A DNA stretch of 64,000 bases from Bolinopsis microptera (Eukaryota > Ctenophora > Tentaculata > Lobata > Bolinopsidae), in the NCBI RefSeq assembly GCF_026151205.1, contig NC_087082.1:11886997-11950996 (forward strand), in the 5' to 3' direction. Positions 39,924-52,599 of the stretch are shown here, in pieces. How positions within the stretch are numbered: position 1 is the stretch's first letter; every line of letters starts with the position of its first letter. The notes beneath the pieces were generated by a model that worked only from the letters and a program-made list of their open reading frames with translations, did no database searches and was not told the origin of the DNA. The position numbers and the translations under genes were made by a program.

Positions 39924-42900
39924 TTAATCACATTGTCTGCGTTTAAAGGATTGTCTAATAGACTTCAACCTATGTCTCTTATCAATAGACCTTATAAACT
40001 CACTACCAATAGTAATGGCTTGTCTCCTGAACTTTGAGCTCCTCAGAAGGTAAATAAGAGGATTTATGGCGGAGTGAAGCTGCAGGAGAAATATTAAGAC
40101 CAACATACAGCGTCCCCCCAGATCCACAGGGTCTATAGGAACTGTGAGACAGTAAGGTAGAACACAGCAGTTGAACCCAACCATCATGATAATCACAGTT
40201 TCGACACTGCGTTTGACCACGTGACTTTGAGAGCAGAGCTTTCTGTACAGTCCGATTATCAGGACAATGGAGGTGATGAGGACAATGAGAACAGGAACTG
40301 CGATCAGAGCTATTGATTCTACTAGGGCTACTATTATCTTACACCCTTTCTGTTTTACCAACGCGGCCAAACTGTTTGGAAGGAAGCGTGTACCGATACA
40401 GTAGCTTTCATTTGGAGAGGAAACTAAATCCGGAGAATATGCTAAATTGTTTGTACTGACTGTTACGATATGTTGGGAGGTAAGAGTTTTATCATCAGCT
40501 GCAACGCACATCATCCTGTCCTCCAGATACCTGAAGTAATATGACCTACAGAAGATAAGTTTCGGCACTGGATAAACCATGAGCAGGGCGATGCTCCAGA
40601 TGGTGCAGATAGCAGCTATCATTCTGTTCCGGGTCACAATGAATTTGTAGCGGTGTTTCAGTATAACGACCAGGCATCTGTCCAGTGCTATTCCTGAAAC
40701 AAAACCTGGGTTAAAAATCAGTAGTTCTCGCAATCAGACTGGTTTCCTTGAACAATTAAAAATTTTCCTCCGTAACTTAGCAAGACATCGAAACAAAAAT
40801 ATCATACTGGCCGGTGATACTAACATAGACCTACTAGATTACGGGAGAATAGACTCTGTCACTAAGTATGTGAATACTCTAGCAGAGCATGGGTTCGCTC
40901 CTGTGATATCTAGACCAACTAGAGTCACAGATCACAGTGCGACAATCATTGACCATATTTTCGTCAATAATTGCCACGCTGTTACAAAATCGGGAGTAAT
41001 TTCTGAGTCAATCTCTGACCACTTGGCAACTTTTGTCACAATCATGGTTGATCAGAATAGGCTCAGTTGTAAACTTCAAGAAGATACAACAGAAATGTCT
41101 TCTCGAGTAATAAACGATAACAGTATCCAAAAGTTCGAGAACGACATTTCTGCGGTAGACTGGAACTTGGTTAATAACTATGATTCTGTAGATGAAAAAT
41201 TTGAGGCTTTCGATAAAAAATATAGTGAACTATACGACCGAAATTTCCCAATTAAGGCAAAAAAGAGTAAACCAGGCCGCCGTAAAAACACAAAGCCGTG
41301 AATCCAAGAATGGCTACGGTGCGCATGTGATCGCAAAAATAAATTTTATGAAGATTTTGTCACAAACCCGACCACTGAAAATGATATTAGGTACAAGAAA
41401 ATGAAGAAATTTGTGAATAAACACGTGGATAAGGCCAAAAACAAATATTACAACGCGTACTTTACAAAATATTCTAGCGACAGCAGAAAACAATGGCAAA
41501 TGGTTAATAACTTGTTAAACAGAAAGAAAAAAGGCAAAATTAAGATAAACAAAATTAACTATAATGGGAGCGAGATAACAGATTCTCAGCAAATTGCGAA
41601 TAGCTTCAATGACTATTTCTGCAATATAGCTGAGACTCTTAAGAGAGAAAATGGTCTCGTATGCTCTGAGGGCAGGACTATCGTAACAGAAACTCAAGAT
41701 AGCAAATGCCAGCGGAGCATGAATCTAGAAGATTCGTCCGCATCAGAAATAATTGAAATAGTGAAGGGTTTGAAGATTAAGTCGACTTCTGATATGAGTA
41801 TACTTCCCCTGAAAAAAGTGAGCAATATACTTGCACCAGTGCTTAGCTGCCTAGTCTCTGCGTCTCTACATCAGGGGAAGTTTCCGCATAAATTGAAAAT
41901 CGCGAAAGTAGTTCCACTTCACAAAGGTGGGTCACGTGCTGAAGTTTCAAACTATCGACCTATCTCACTACTCTCATGTTTCTCAAAAATCTTTGAAAAA
42001 ATTATGCAAGCGCGACTATTAGATCACTTAAAGACAGAGAAAATCCTATTTGACTCTCAATACGGATTTCGGGCTGGGCACAGCTGCGAACATGCTTTAC
42101 TAGAAGCCCAAAACCATATTCACAGGGCACTAGAAAAAAAGCAGGTCACAGCACTGCTTCTATTGGACTACAGCAAGGCCTTTGACATGGTTGACAGCAG
42201 TATTCTTCTGAGAAAACTTGAGCACTATGGAGTTCGGGGGTTGGCTTTATCTTGGTTTCACTCATATCTAACCGATAGAGAGCAATACGTGAGCGTCAAC
42301 AACTGCAAGTCCTCTCACCTCAAACTTAACTACGGAGTACCACAGGGCTCCATTCTCGGACCAATTCTGTTCATAATCTACATCAACGACCTTCCTCAGA
42401 TTAGTAATTTAGCTAAACATATTTATTTCGCTGACGACGCAAACCTAATAATAAGTACAGATACATTTGAACAACTTAATGCATTGGTGAATGAGATTCT
42501 GACTTTGATAATTGATTGGGCTACTAATAACGGGCTCAAATTAAATGCTAGCAAAACTAAATATATGATCTTTACAAATAGAAAAACTAAGGATATAGAA
42601 ATCTACATGGGAGGTGAGCGACTAAAGCAAAGTTATCACGAAAAGTTTCTTGGCGTGATCATTGATACTAAGCTAAATTGGGCCCACCACATTAGACATT
42701 TAGCCACTAAAGTATCTAGAAATGCGGGTATTCTCTACAAACTCAAAGGCTCAGTACCTAACAAAGCACTCAAGTTGATATACAACAGCTTTGTTCAGTC
42801 TCACTTGTACTACTGCTGCACAGTTTGGGGAACAAGATCGCTAAACTCCGTTAAAAGAGTCTTCTCGGCCCAGAAAAAGGGCATTCGCGCTGCAGATAAC

Positions 42901-44906
42901 CAATACCACCGCTATTTTTATGACAAAGATCTGAATAGCACACCTTCACACACAAAGGAAATTTTCAATAAACTAGAAGTATTAGCTTTACCGAACGTGA
43001 TAGCTAAATGTATATTATGCTTAATGCACAAAGTTTATTCTAACACTGCACCACCAAATATTATAAGAATGTTCACTGTTTCAAACTTAAACGCACCTAG
43101 AAGAGAACCTGAGTTCTTTGCAGTACCATTTAACCGTTTATGTAATTCAGACAAGAGCATTTCTTACATTGGGCCTAAGTTATATAACCAAACAGTCAAC
43201 ATTATTAACAAGGACATAAAATATGTCACCACTTGCCTACAAGACAAATTCCTAAATTCATTCAAGTCTACAGTCAACAAGCATGTGCTTACTGCACAAG
43301 CACATAAACCGGATGACAAGGACTGGGACAACTCAAATTTCGTACTTTTAGAAATTTAAATAATTTGGTACAACATACGTTGATCATAATAACGAGCAAC
43401 AAAACTTTAACCTCATAACAAAATATGACTATCTTCGAGCATTTTTTACAATGCTATCGAAACCGCGCAATTTCACTGTCATTTACAACTTTTAAAAGAT
43501 AAAAATATCACCGCGCATTCTTCAGACCCTGTGTCGCTGTTCTAAATTTATGTCAAGAGATAAGAGTTATTTAAAATTCTTAATAGTACTATTTAAATTT
43601 GCTAATAGCATAATCATATTTTATACATTATTAATACTTTATACATTGTGTGCATATATTTATATTTGATTGTAATTAAAGATTTTAAGGCGTTAGTGCC
43701 GAGTAATGCCTTCGGGTAGTGCTCCTCAATCAATCAGACCTTGGTTAGAAACTGAATTCTACAGTTTTGTCCTGGCGGTGATCTAAAGATAATGTTTCAG
43801 CTACATGGCCTATAAATATAGTTTGATAAAAGCTGAACTAACCTGCCACGGTGAAGAAGGAAACGTAAGCAAGAGTAGCGGAGATACAGCCCAGTATGTT
43901 ACACACCCAGGGGAAGCGGGCGTGGAACTCCTTATCCCAACCTGTTAACTGAAAACGTGTTCAGATTTAACTAAGCTTGTGCAAAAATTCTCAGATTTGG
44001 AGTAGTGGTATATATTAGCTGTCACTTATTCATGTTTTTAATTTTCCAATTTTCAGTTTATTTATGTTAAATATGTAGCTTATGAAATTTTTGAATTTCA
44101 CCCTACTGCAAGCCGTGATCAACTGCATGCGCATAATTAAAAATCGAAACAAACAATTCGTTTCGATATCATGCTATCAAACCAACAAAGTTGTCAAATG
44201 TTTAAAATTAATGCTCTTTTACAAAACAAAATTATAATTAAACCAACAACGATTAGATGTTAGGAATTTGAAATGAATGCTATTTTACGAAACAAAATGG
44301 TTGCTTAAATGTTTAAAATCGAATAACGGCCCCGTTACTTTAGTGGCCATCTACACGACTGCACAGTAAGTGCGTTGACCATTATACACCATTGGTAATT
44401 TTTAGTAACTAATAAAAAATCAAGCAGGTGGCGAGTAATTATTTTACTGGTTAAATAGTAGTAATTGTAAATGACTAATAACAAATCTAATACTCACATT
44501 AAGGAGCATGATGGGCTGAGAGAGAAGGCCGGTGAGGAGGTCACAGGCCGCTATGTTCAGCAGAATGTAGTGTGTCGTGACTCTGAGGGCACTACAATGA
44601 GAACGTTTAATATCACCAGAAACGTTTGGAGAACGTTTAATATCACGAGAAACGTTTGGAGAACGTTTAATATCACAAGAAATGTTTGGAGATTTTAAAA
44701 ATTGTAATTGGCACGTATTTAATCTATGAATGACCATCTTTTAGTGAATAACTAAATCTAAAAAGTGAAGCCTACCGTTTGAGTCTGGCAATGACCACTA
44801 TAACCATCACGTTTCCTATGAGAGTGACCGGAATAGCGATAAGAAGTAGAGACATCACTATCTGCACAACCAACGACCCTTCCATTTCATTCTCAGACTC
44901 TGTCAT
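39924..44906 (-). CDS. Class A (rhodopsin-like) GPCR, four coding exons
   Basis: Seven-helix receptor coupling an extracellular ligand to G proteins. Coding exons on the minus strand: 44776-44906, 44498-44591, 43843-43948, 39924-40693; all phases join, giving about 366 residues. TM1 has GNVMVIVV, TM2 has LLNIAACDLLTG, TM3 starts with the conserved Cys (WVCNILGC), the DRY position is DRC (GIALDRCLVV), TM4 has IW and P (TIWSIALLMVYPVPKL), TM6 has NCCVLPY and TM7 has NPLIYLL. The second extracellular loop is long (about 65 residues) with an N-glycosylation site (NESY). The short basic tail ends FKRRQCD. There is no cleavable signal peptide. Ligand unknown; peptide or amine are both possible. A LINE occupies intron 3. 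Confidence 0.9.
40740..43359 (+). pseudogene. LINE ORF2: endonuclease (partial) - reverse transcriptase, one nonsense codon
   Basis: Encodes the C-terminal part of an APE-type endonuclease (AGDTNIDLL, where GDFNID is usual; ISDHLATF) and a full reverse transcriptase: NYRPISLLS, LLDYSKAFDMVD, YGVPQGSILGPILFIIYIND, the catalytic box YFADDANL and the thumb motif FLGVIIDTKLNW. It makes cDNA at nicked chromosomal target sites. A single TGA at 41299-41301 lies where related elements have Trp in a KPWI motif (here KP-stop-IQEW). The frame is otherwise open from the truncation point to the natural stop. ORF1 and the 5' UTR are absent, so this copy is dead on arrival apart from the later point mutation. 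Confidence 0.85.
40740..43730 (+). mobile_element. 5'-truncated CR1/L2-like LINE in GPCR intron 3
   Basis: Non-LTR retrotransposon, antisense to the GPCR. The coding part starts inside the endonuclease domain and runs to a stop at 43357-43359, followed by a 3' UTR of about 370 bp ending in a CAATCAAT-type tail. The 9-bp string CAATCAGAC lies at both 40731-40739 and 43731-43739 and is a good candidate target site duplication. Removing the insert would leave an intron of about 150 bp. Confidence 0.8.
44598..44692. repeat. 30-bp tandem repeat, ~3 copies, in GPCR intron 1
   Basis: The unit is GAGAACGTTTAATATCACCA continuing GAAACGTTTG. It lies between GPCR exons 1 and 2, with the exon 2 acceptor immediately adjacent (TCTCATTGTAG on the minus strand). 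Confidence 0.9.
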
Positions 44907-46700
44907 TATCTCCTTTTACAACTTGAAACTGTGAACTTTAAAAGTTGTTCTAAATTTCTTAGTTAAAGAGGCTTGAATTCTGATCAACAAAAACTGTAAT
45001 GTTCAACAAATTTTAGAAGAAATCTGGCATTCAGTACACGATCAAAACGGGTTGCAACATACAAAACTGATCGGTCAGTTAGTAAGACCTTAACAAAGCG
45101 TAAGAAAGATAAACTGCATTTAAAGACGCCCACACCCTCCACTAAACTCAACTACCACACCGTGGAAGGTGTGGTGGAAGGATCTGGAACGTGATGGCAA
45201 CCACACAATGCTCTGGAGCACACAATGCAGCCGTGCTCCAGAGTTAAGATCCGTGACCATCTCAACGTATTAAACTAGCGGTCCTACCCACAACACCTGG
45301 GCATATCTCAAATATAATTCTCTATCTACTGCAGCTTGACTAGGGGGACCATTTTAATATGCGCCTATATGTGCCTTGTAAATTGGGGACTGTAAGGTCT
45401 GCAATTGGTGTACTTACGGTGATCTTCAGCAGTGATGGTTGCCCAGGTTCCTAACTTCTCACAACTTCTTTGTAGGTGTGATCGCGCTAAATTTGTTAGT
45501 CATTTTCAACAAAAACACAAGTGGGATTTCGCGAGAAATGGTATTTTGATGCCGTGAAATCTCGAGCACCTGTCGTACATGTCACGTGAGTCATCCGAGC
45601 CAGACCTGATTGGCTTAATCCTCTCGGATCTGGCTTCTGATTGGCTCCTGCTCAAATACAATTGCTCTTTGGTTGGTCCTCAGAAAGTATCCCAGCTCAC
45701 TGATTGGCAGAGCTGAGCACGGTACAGAGCTCCAGATGTGGGATGTCTCAAATGACGGTTTCGCAATCGCAGGTCTGTAATTTCCTTCAATAGGCTGAGT
45801 ACGGAGACTTCATCCTAATCAACCGTGCAGGTATTCCAGTGCCCGAAATCACCCCGCCACCTGTTCATTTGGCCGGTCATCAATATGAAATCATGACGTA
45901 CTGACTTTAACACCTACAACCTAGTTATCTAATTTTAACATGTCAGCCTGTCCAAGATACGCGTGATGAGATCAAGGAAGGGATTGCTCAAAACTATACT
46001 GCAAAGTGGTCGCAGTACATACCACATCCATTAGCCACATTCACACCTTTAACATTGTTTCAACATCTTGAGAACAAAAGTTCGATTTTACAGAATTAAA
46101 ATGTATTAAAACTTTACATTGTGATTTTTTAAAGATGATGATAGTAAGGCTGCTTTTTAAACAAACAATTGTATTTTTACAATAAGTATAACTCTATGTC
46201 CGCGATTAGAGACATTTAGTCTTACCACTGACCAGATATTATACCAAAAATTCTATTAATATCTCAACTAAATAATTTGCTACTTAGATAAAGATGACAT
46301 AGTATTCAGATTAAAATGCTGAACATTTCATCTTTTAATTCAAAATTCAAAAATTTACACAAGTCCAAAATATTTACAATGAGGCAACAACATAATTCAT
46401 CTCTAAGATTAAAGATATCTTAATTAAAATGAGGTATTAGAATAAACTTATGATTGTTATCTTCAGAAGACAAGCAGACTGATGACAACAAGAGAACTTC
46501 AGAAAGCTTCCTCCCAAAACTCTCGTGATCCCGGATGAAGCTGAACAGCTGCCACCGACTGTAGGCTAATAATATCACGTGACCTGGTATCACTCGCCCA
46601 CGTGCACTGGTATCACGCGCGCTCACGTGATTTCATCACCCGCTAAGTGCTCACGTGACGTCATCACGAGTTGGTTTCCCTCGCTTACCATGGTTTGTAA
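44907..46700 (-). promoter_or_regulatory. GPCR upstream region with CCAAT and E-box clusters
   Basis: Upstream of the GPCR start. Hairpins occur at 45154-45175 (arms ACCACACC) and 45211-45243 (arms CTCTGGAGCAC, 11-nt loop). From 45580 to 45710 there is CACGTG followed by at least three ATTGG boxes. From 46570 to 46665 there are four CACGTG sites, the last fused to a CRE (TCACGTGACGTCATCACG). Which gene these serve is unknown; the nearest start is the GPCR. Confidence 0.35.
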
Positions 46701-49700
46701 AGTCGAGATGGAGACTTGGCAGGGAATTTAAGACTTGAGACACGAGTGAAGTGGTTTTAGCATATTACTATTATGTTTACAGTATTGACTATTGTACAGT
46801 AATGTAAACAGTCTTTAATTATATTGTACACTATTTTTGTATAACTTCTGCACTATTACTTAGAAATACTGATGGCGATAGGAAGTCGTTAGGACGGAAT
46901 ATGATCCGGCATTAATAATTGATTAGTAACTAATTAGTAATTACTAGTAATAGTCAATAAGTTAATTAGTAATCCGGAAGATTTTTGGACAGTATCCGGA
47001 AGTTTTTACTCTTTTAGCGAGATGAATTTAAATAAGTTGTATCTGTTTATAAGGGGCTTTATCGAATATATATTATTCTGAACCAGAGAAAGATTTATTG
47101 TCTTACTTTATATGTGTTTAAAGTGTTATTTGATGAGTTATACTTGTGGCATGTCGAGTGTGTGAGTTGTTTTTATCGGTGATTTAAGTAGTCTCGGGTA
47201 ATTAATTAATTAATGAACTGATTAGTTAAGTAGTCTCGGGTAGAATTTGATTTTTCTTTATTTGACAGTGTAATCGGATTTTTACTGAACATGCGTGAAT
47301 ACTGAATACAGGCTAGCAAGTTGCAATGCAAGTTATGACCTTTGACACTAGATTAAATTGGGATATTTGATAAAGATATGATTGTATTGATTGATCGGTT
47401 CGGGTTTTCATATTGATCAGTTTATATGGTTCAAATGGAGCTCAATTTAAAACAATCATCTGCATCTATTTTATGATAATTTTGCGCATGCAAGTTGTCG
47501 AGTCACAAACAATATTTTCAAGGCCCCTACCATATAAATTTTAGATTTAATATTGTAAAATATTGATAACTCTTAATTCGGTAATTTCTATATTTATTAT
47601 TTGTAAAGGTGCAAGTCCGTTGCCCTACACACATGCACCCTTAACAAATAACATTTGTTATTCTCACGGCGCAAAAAGTGATTTTGCGAGGTTACTCAAG
47701 GTTGCTTATAACAATGATTCATGAAATGCGACATGGTAGTTGATATATATTTGGTTGCATTTGAAATAATTAAGTGAAATATGAGGGAACTCGGGGTTTT
47801 TCGTCTTTTAAAGTTATAACGATGGTACGTTACGATTTGCAGTTATGTTTTTCGCCATATTTATTTCTAATTTGAATCTATTTAAAACGAATTCACAATC
47901 CGTAAATTACGTTATTATCAATTATGCTACAAAAATGTTACTTCTTGTTTTGAAAACTTGTTTAAAAATGCGATCCGTTTCCGAAGACTGGAGACTTCGT
48001 GTATAAATTCAATATTTAACATTGTAAGTAGTGTACTATAAAGCAATATTTTATTATTTTGAAATTGTTCTTTTTTACTTGTAATTTTTCACCTTCCTAA
48101 ATATGTGTTGGCGTAAAGCCTCAACAAAAATCGAAATGCAGAAGAGATCACTGATCACTGTTAATCTGAGAGCTTTTTCATTACCGACTTTAAACTTTGA
48201 TATGGAATGAGTATGAAAACTTACTGTTAAAAATACTGGGATATCTCAAAGAGGATTAGTCCCTACTGATGGGATGTCAATTATTCTCAATAACTTTAAG
48301 TGAGACAATCGCTGTAAATATAACAATCATGGATCATTTTCGCGGTGTTTGTATATGTTAATTTAAAATAAACGTGTTCATAATATTTGACCATTCTTCC
48401 GAACCTGGAATGTGAAAAACCAGCTCTGCAGCATGGCTTGCCGTCTTATTTCATTAAATTTTAAACCAGCTACTCCATTAGTTTTCCCTCACTCTACTAG
48501 CTATAACAAGCATACTGCTCTAACACAGACTACTTTGAAAAGTACAGAGTTAAAATACTACAAAGAATATTTAGTGCTCGCCATCTTAATTGTTAACTTC
48601 AAGTTCAACAGTATATCTATGTCATTTAATACTCGCTCGGCTCTAACTATATCTTTGCTATTGTATGCCGAAGATTTTGAAACTTTGAAACTATACTGTT
48701 TTGTTGGGATCGTAGTATTCCTTGTTGTTATTGATGTCGTTAAAATTGTCGACTTAAAGGGTTGATGTACTTGTGAAGATATTGGTTGATTATGAACCGT
48801 CAATAAGCACAAGAATTTGATGAGCATAATCCCTCACACATCATATTTGATTGTAATATTATTTCATGGTTCTAACCAGTGCACAGTTTCGTAGCTATTT
48901 TATTAACATTTTTTAGTCCAATTACTACAATGGTCTAAACATCTTTGATCGCATGAATGCGATCAATCTCTAAGCTTGCAATCGTTTATTACCAATATTA
49001 ATAGTTATCGAGTACGTCATGCTGCAATGATCACGATTTGCACATTACAATTATAGACTAATTCTAAAATGATGATGCTTCATTCTTGTGCGTCTTCTTT
49101 GTTTTGAAACATAATCCAGGGATTAATTATAACATCCAATTCCAACTAAGATCAAACGGAGAATCGTTCAAAATTTGAGGCATTTTGAAGGCTAAGCTAA
49201 GCTAAGATTCAAGAAGTATTGTGTGCACTATTGTTTGAGTCATCTCACAAATTACCGGTCAACATTTTACCGACCAACATTTTTACTAATACCGACCAAC
49301 ATTTTTACTAATACTCTTGCAATGCCATGCTTTGCGTGTGATAAACTATCGCTCAAACGTTAACCATGGCTAACAAAGTACGAACTTAGTTATATTAGTA
49401 ACGATTCGCGGACACCGCCGGCCGGTATAGTGGTTCTTTATAAGTTTATAACCGGGCCGCCGATATCAAGCACTGCAAGGCGCAAGCATTGGTTGTTGCT
49501 TTTAATTTTAGTAGCGACGGTGTTTTTACTTTATAATGCTTAATATTTTTATTCGTCAAAATTTGTAATACACTTACAGCTTAACTGGCTTCAAATGCAA
49601 CCTCAGCCAACATTAAAATTGCTGTTGGTCGATGTTTCATTTAATTGAGCACCCAAATTTAGATATGAAGACCTGTGATATATCCTGAATATATAGTTTG

Positions 49701-49944
49701 CTCTTCTGAATTGCCCATTTAGGTTGCTCAAGTAGTTTAATCAATACTGTTCAGTGTTTATCTGTTCTAGTGGTACTGCTAGTACTAACTACTACTAGTA
49801 CTAACATTATTGATTTAGCCAGCCTTTTCTTTGTATGTAACTGGTAAGCAGACATACAGTTACACTTTACAAAAGCTTTGCCAGTGATACTGAGAGTGAC
49901 AAAGTAAGAAAGAGCGCAACATAAAGTACCAACAGATAGTTCTC
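46701..49944. other. AT-rich non-coding stretch
   Basis: No exon could be supported. A 117-codon plus-strand ORF at 48412-48765 starts at GTG and has no motif. Minor repeats: a 25-bp duplication near 49260-49315 (ACCGACCAACATTTTTACTA) and ATTAGTAATTA reiterations near 46920-46975. Confidence 0.4.
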
Positions 49945-50681
49945 ATGTCACAAAACCGCGTGGGGCTAACCTTTGAGGCACTGATTCATGAGAACAAGAA
50001 GCGACCAAACAATCGCCTTCAGGTAACGAATAAAGATTGCTAACCGTTACGTAAACCGCCTATAGCTGAGAGGGGGAGGGGTAGAACTAGAGCATACTGT
50101 TGCTTGCAGGGGAGGTGGTCTATGCCTTGATCGATTAGGTACGACGTACGTAATGTAAGCAAAAATTAAAAATTTTCACCAACTATTCTATGATTATAGA
50201 AATGTTAACTTTCCTTTCAGAACATGTTAAACCAAAAGTTGCAGAACTTGGACTCAATGAAAAATGAAATGGAACGACTGCATCGCAAAGAAAAATCTGT
50301 AAGTGAAAGTCCAACTGATCTTAAGTACTTAAAGATTATCAATTTGATAAAGTATTGTACATAGACAACAAAATGAAGCTTATGAACCCTTAGTTTATTA
50401 ATTCTATACTTGAATATAACCCAGGACCTGCAGTTAAGGCAAAAGATTTATAGCAGGATTCTGGGTTCGCTATCTCGAGATTTGAGCAGCAGAGCAGTGA
50501 CCAAGCTGAATAGCCGACAAGATCAATATCCGGAGTATAAATACCAACTCTCTGATGAAGTTGTTTTGGTACGTAGGCCTTATTTTTTGTCTACAGTTGG
50601 AATCTGGTTGTTGGTTATATACAATACTTTTAATCTCTAACACAGGAGGTGGACTGTACGCTCGGATGTGCCACACTTTAA
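49945..50681 (+). CDS. Small coiled-coil-like protein, family not recognised
   Basis: Exons: 49945-50022 (ATG; MSQNRVGLTFEALIHENKK), 50221-50298 (NMLNQKLQNLDSMKNEMERL), 50425-50568 (DLQLRQKIYSRILGSLSRDL to YQLSDEVVL). All end in phase 0 with good GT/AG sites (GTAACG, TTTCAG, GTAAGT, CCCAG, GTACGT). Joined to an acceptor at 50645, the last piece reads EVDCTLGCATL and stops at 50679-50681, giving about 111 residues. The first half is Gln/Lys/Glu-rich with heptad-like Leu spacing, suggesting a coiled coil. No homologue comes to mind. An alternative C-terminal exon is described next. Confidence 0.55.
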
Positions 50682-50740
50682 AATTAAGAGTCCCTTAACT
50701 TTAAGTTTGTGTTTAGGCACCCCTAAGTGTTCGTCTGCAG

Positions 50741-50948
50741 ATTCCAACCACGTTACCCAGTCTTTGACCATCAGATGGACGAAGAATGTACATGGCAAGA
50801 AGCTGAAAAAGATGAGATCGGTACTGAAACCGAAAAAGGCAGCACTCTAACAGAGCTCACAGTTGCAGTAGAGCTTCAGCCCTCGCAAGCAAAGGTCAAA
50901 ATGCCGCAAGCTGCAAAGGTTAAATTGCCCAGTATTGATGAATCATGA
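50741..50948 (+). CDS. Possible alternative C-terminal exon with phase conflict
   Basis: Behind an acceptor (TTCGTCTGCAG) an open frame reads FQPRYPVFDHQMDEECTW, an acidic stretch (EAEKDEIGTETEKG) and KVKLPSIDES before TGA at 50946-50948. The composition looks coding. However, it needs a phase 2 partner, while the preceding exon ends in phase 0; in that frame it stops after eight codons. A missed small exon or an indel would explain it. Confidence 0.35.
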
Positions 50949-51586
50949 GCAAGCTGGGTGTTTAAGTTCATCGTATATCGGTACCTCTCACACTATTTGA
51001 GTCTCACATCTGATGGTAGGAGCAATGAGTTGCCGAATCATACATCATAACAAGCTGAACAATTTCAGACAACTTTTCTGACAGAAAAAAAGAATTGTAT
51101 CATAATTGTAGATTGACCTAATCTTCTATATTTCAGACCAAGAATGATAATTGGGCAGCTTGGTAAAGCAATGTCACAAAAATGTGACATTTTTTACATT
51201 ATTAGTGCCTTAAAAGCAATACATTTTATTTCTGAGCAGTGCTTATGGGAGTATGGGTCACGTGGCTTAATGTTCAGAACTTATGAACACGCTTGATTAA
51301 TAGATGCTAAAATTTAAGCCACTATCGTTGAGAAAACGCTATTTTAGAAATCTACCAATATCTCAAAATTCATATGAACGTGTCCATATAAGGCTGGATA
51401 CCAGTAGCAAACGTGGTGCCAGGATAGTGTTCGATCTAAGAAGTATCCTCTTGAAATAAGCGGGATGTATGCTAGGGAGCAAAGATGAGGTTGCGGTGTG
51501 GTACTACCATTCCACACGGATACTATTAGGGGAGTCTCCATTACTCTCCCTCAGTCAAGTGTAATGGATCTATGTACTTTTTGCAG
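50949..51586. other. Non-coding stretch
   Basis: Contains a small perfect hairpin (AATGTCAC / GTGACATT, 51170-51191) followed by a T run, and CACGTG near 51258. No exon recognised. Confidence 0.35.
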
Positions 51587-51833
51587 CTCTTCCTACACTA
51601 AACCTTTCCAACTACCCTCCCTCCGCATGCAGACAAGGTTTTGGAGGATAACCTTACAGAACCTCTGGGATCCAGGACTAGTCATACACTGTAACGATGG
51701 AGGAGGTGGCTCAACATCCTCATCTCTGACTCAACATGGTGTAAACAGTGATGGGGTCCAGTATGGGGCAGAAGCGAGGGCGGATAGAGTTTTTCATCTT
51801 CTAGACACTGCGTCAGATTTTTTAGAGCTATAA
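51587..51833 (+). CDS. Putative terminal exon, family unknown
   Basis: Acceptor TACTTTTTGCAG followed by 82 open codons (phase 2 start) and TAA at 51831-51833. Product pieces: SSSYTKPFQLPSLRMQTRFW, DPGLVIHCNDGGGGSTSSSL and a C-terminus RVFHLLDTASDFLEL. GC content is higher than the flanks. It may belong to the 49.9-kb gene or to a separate one; no earlier stop-free partner in the matching phase was identified. Confidence 0.35.
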
Positions 51834-52599
51834 AACCAGGTGACTGATTATTATAAAAACAGTTGTGGATAATACATTTTATTACTGTTTTTTAAATAGT
51901 TTCTTTAAAGGATTCTAGAAAGATATGAATTTAAGATAATTTGGCGTTTCTTGCCCTTCCAAGTTGTAGTCATATTTTGTGTAATATATTCGACTAACTA
52001 ATCTCGATCTTGCATTTATCCTTGATTTTAGAATAAGTTCCAAACAAAATTTTATGAGGTTTGTTATGACTTTTCTCCTAAGAACCCCACCCCACCCCAT
52101 CTGGTTACCAGTCTAAACACATGTGGAGCCAATGATAACGAACCGAAAACCGTTTCGTTTGTTCAAGAACAGTTTCAGACTTCTGCTGCAAGGGAGGACC
52201 AATCAAATGAGTGGAGATAAGGAGGGGACATGCATTGAGGGACGCAGAGTTTAATTATCTGAAACCTAACTCGCCCGAGTGTGGTATGAACTAATCTGGT
52301 TTTAAACTTTTGTCTAATGTCAGTATTTTAAATAAATTTACATAGGCATTCTGGCAAAGTGTAGAAATTTAAATCTTTTGAAAATGTGATTGGTCGCTGA
52401 CTGCATGCAGATTGCTGATTCCTTGGCATGTTTTCATATTGTGTCTATATAATTACTCTGTTTTTAACAGTAATCCAGAGCAATTAAAACTCATATTTCT
52501 AAACATGAATCACTTTAATATGATCTAACAATTTCAATAAATTATACATGGTATGTGTCCTGCGGGGCGTATCCGTGATACAACACTCATTACTGCACC
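51834..52599. other. Non-coding stretch
   Basis: AT-rich, no recognisable feature. Confidence 0.35.
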
